Shown: positions 5,948 to 5,994 of the stretch, in pieces
Layout of the letters: each line of letters starts with the position of its first letter
Numbering within the stretch: the stretch's first letter is position 1
NCBI GenBank assembly: GCA_023252065.1
Contig: JAHEXO010000156.1
Span: 1-5,994 of the forward strand
DNA length: 5,994 bases
Reading direction: 5' to 3'
From: Nocardioides sp.
GTDB taxonomy: Bacteria > Actinomycetota > Actinomycetes > Propionibacteriales > Nocardioidaceae
Position numbers and translations under genes: made by a program
The notes under the pieces: model-generated
The model's database searches: none
Seen by the model: the letters and a program-made list of their open reading frames with translations, nothing else
Told to the model about the DNA's origin: nothing

Positions 5948-5994
5948 TCAGCCGAGGTTCACCCGCACCGGTGCCGAGGTGGTCGTGTTGCCCG
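5948..5994 (-). CDS. C-terminal end of a minus-strand gene, possibly an Ig-like-domain protein (partial)
   Basis: Reading leftward from the right edge, 14 codons and a TGA (5950-5948) encode GNTTTSAPVRVNLG. This looks like the last strand of a bacterial Ig-like or fibronectin-type domain, where endings such as AGNTTTSAPVxV are common in secreted or surface proteins. A hairpin right after the stop and convergence with the DUF302 gene fit a real gene end. Only 14 residues are visible, so both the coding call and the family are tentative. Confidence 0.4.
   Translation of the reverse strand, partial: GNTTTSAPVRVNLG

Overview
The window is very GC-rich, with strong GGAGG-type ribosome binding sites and families typical of Actinomycetota: a DevR/NarL-type regulator, an MmpL-type RND transporter and a lysine/alanine-tailed hypothetical protein. 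The most likely source is a Nocardioides-like or related actinobacterial chromosome; this placement is inference from composition and protein style only. I see no rRNA, tRNA, CRISPR array, insertion sequence or phage gene.

Layout from left to right. (a) 1-431, minus strand: the 5' part of a small conserved actinobacterial protein of unknown function, running off the left edge. (b) 628-1281, minus: a DevR/NarL-type response regulator with an intact receiver domain and an atypical DNA-binding recognition helix. (c) 1354-1539, minus: a 61-residue, very basic small protein 37 bp downstream of (d) 1577-3034, minus: a sulfide:quinone oxidoreductase-like flavoprotein. (e) 3144-5312, minus: a 12-helix MmpL/RND transporter, for which an ATG with a good ribosome binding site is preferred over an upstream TTG. 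(f) 5429-5833, plus: a DUF302 protein, divergent from the transporter. (g) 5834-5947: several GC-rich hairpins that look like a convergent terminator region. (h) 5948-5994, minus: apparently the last 14 codons of another gene.

The most informative signal is a pair of matching regulatory palindromes. Both fit ATACCC-N4-GGGTAT, the kind of site bound by copper- or persulfide-sensing CsoR/CstR-family repressors. One is a perfect 22-bp palindrome 48 bp upstream of the SQR-like gene. The other lies between the divergent transporter and DUF302 genes. They tie SQR, its small partner, the MmpL transporter and the DUF302 protein into one probable regulon. Because SQR oxidises sulfide to persulfide/polysulfide, a CstR-like reactive-sulfur response is the leading reading; copper is the alternative. 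The repressor itself is not in the window. An MmpL exporter in such a regulon is the least expected part.
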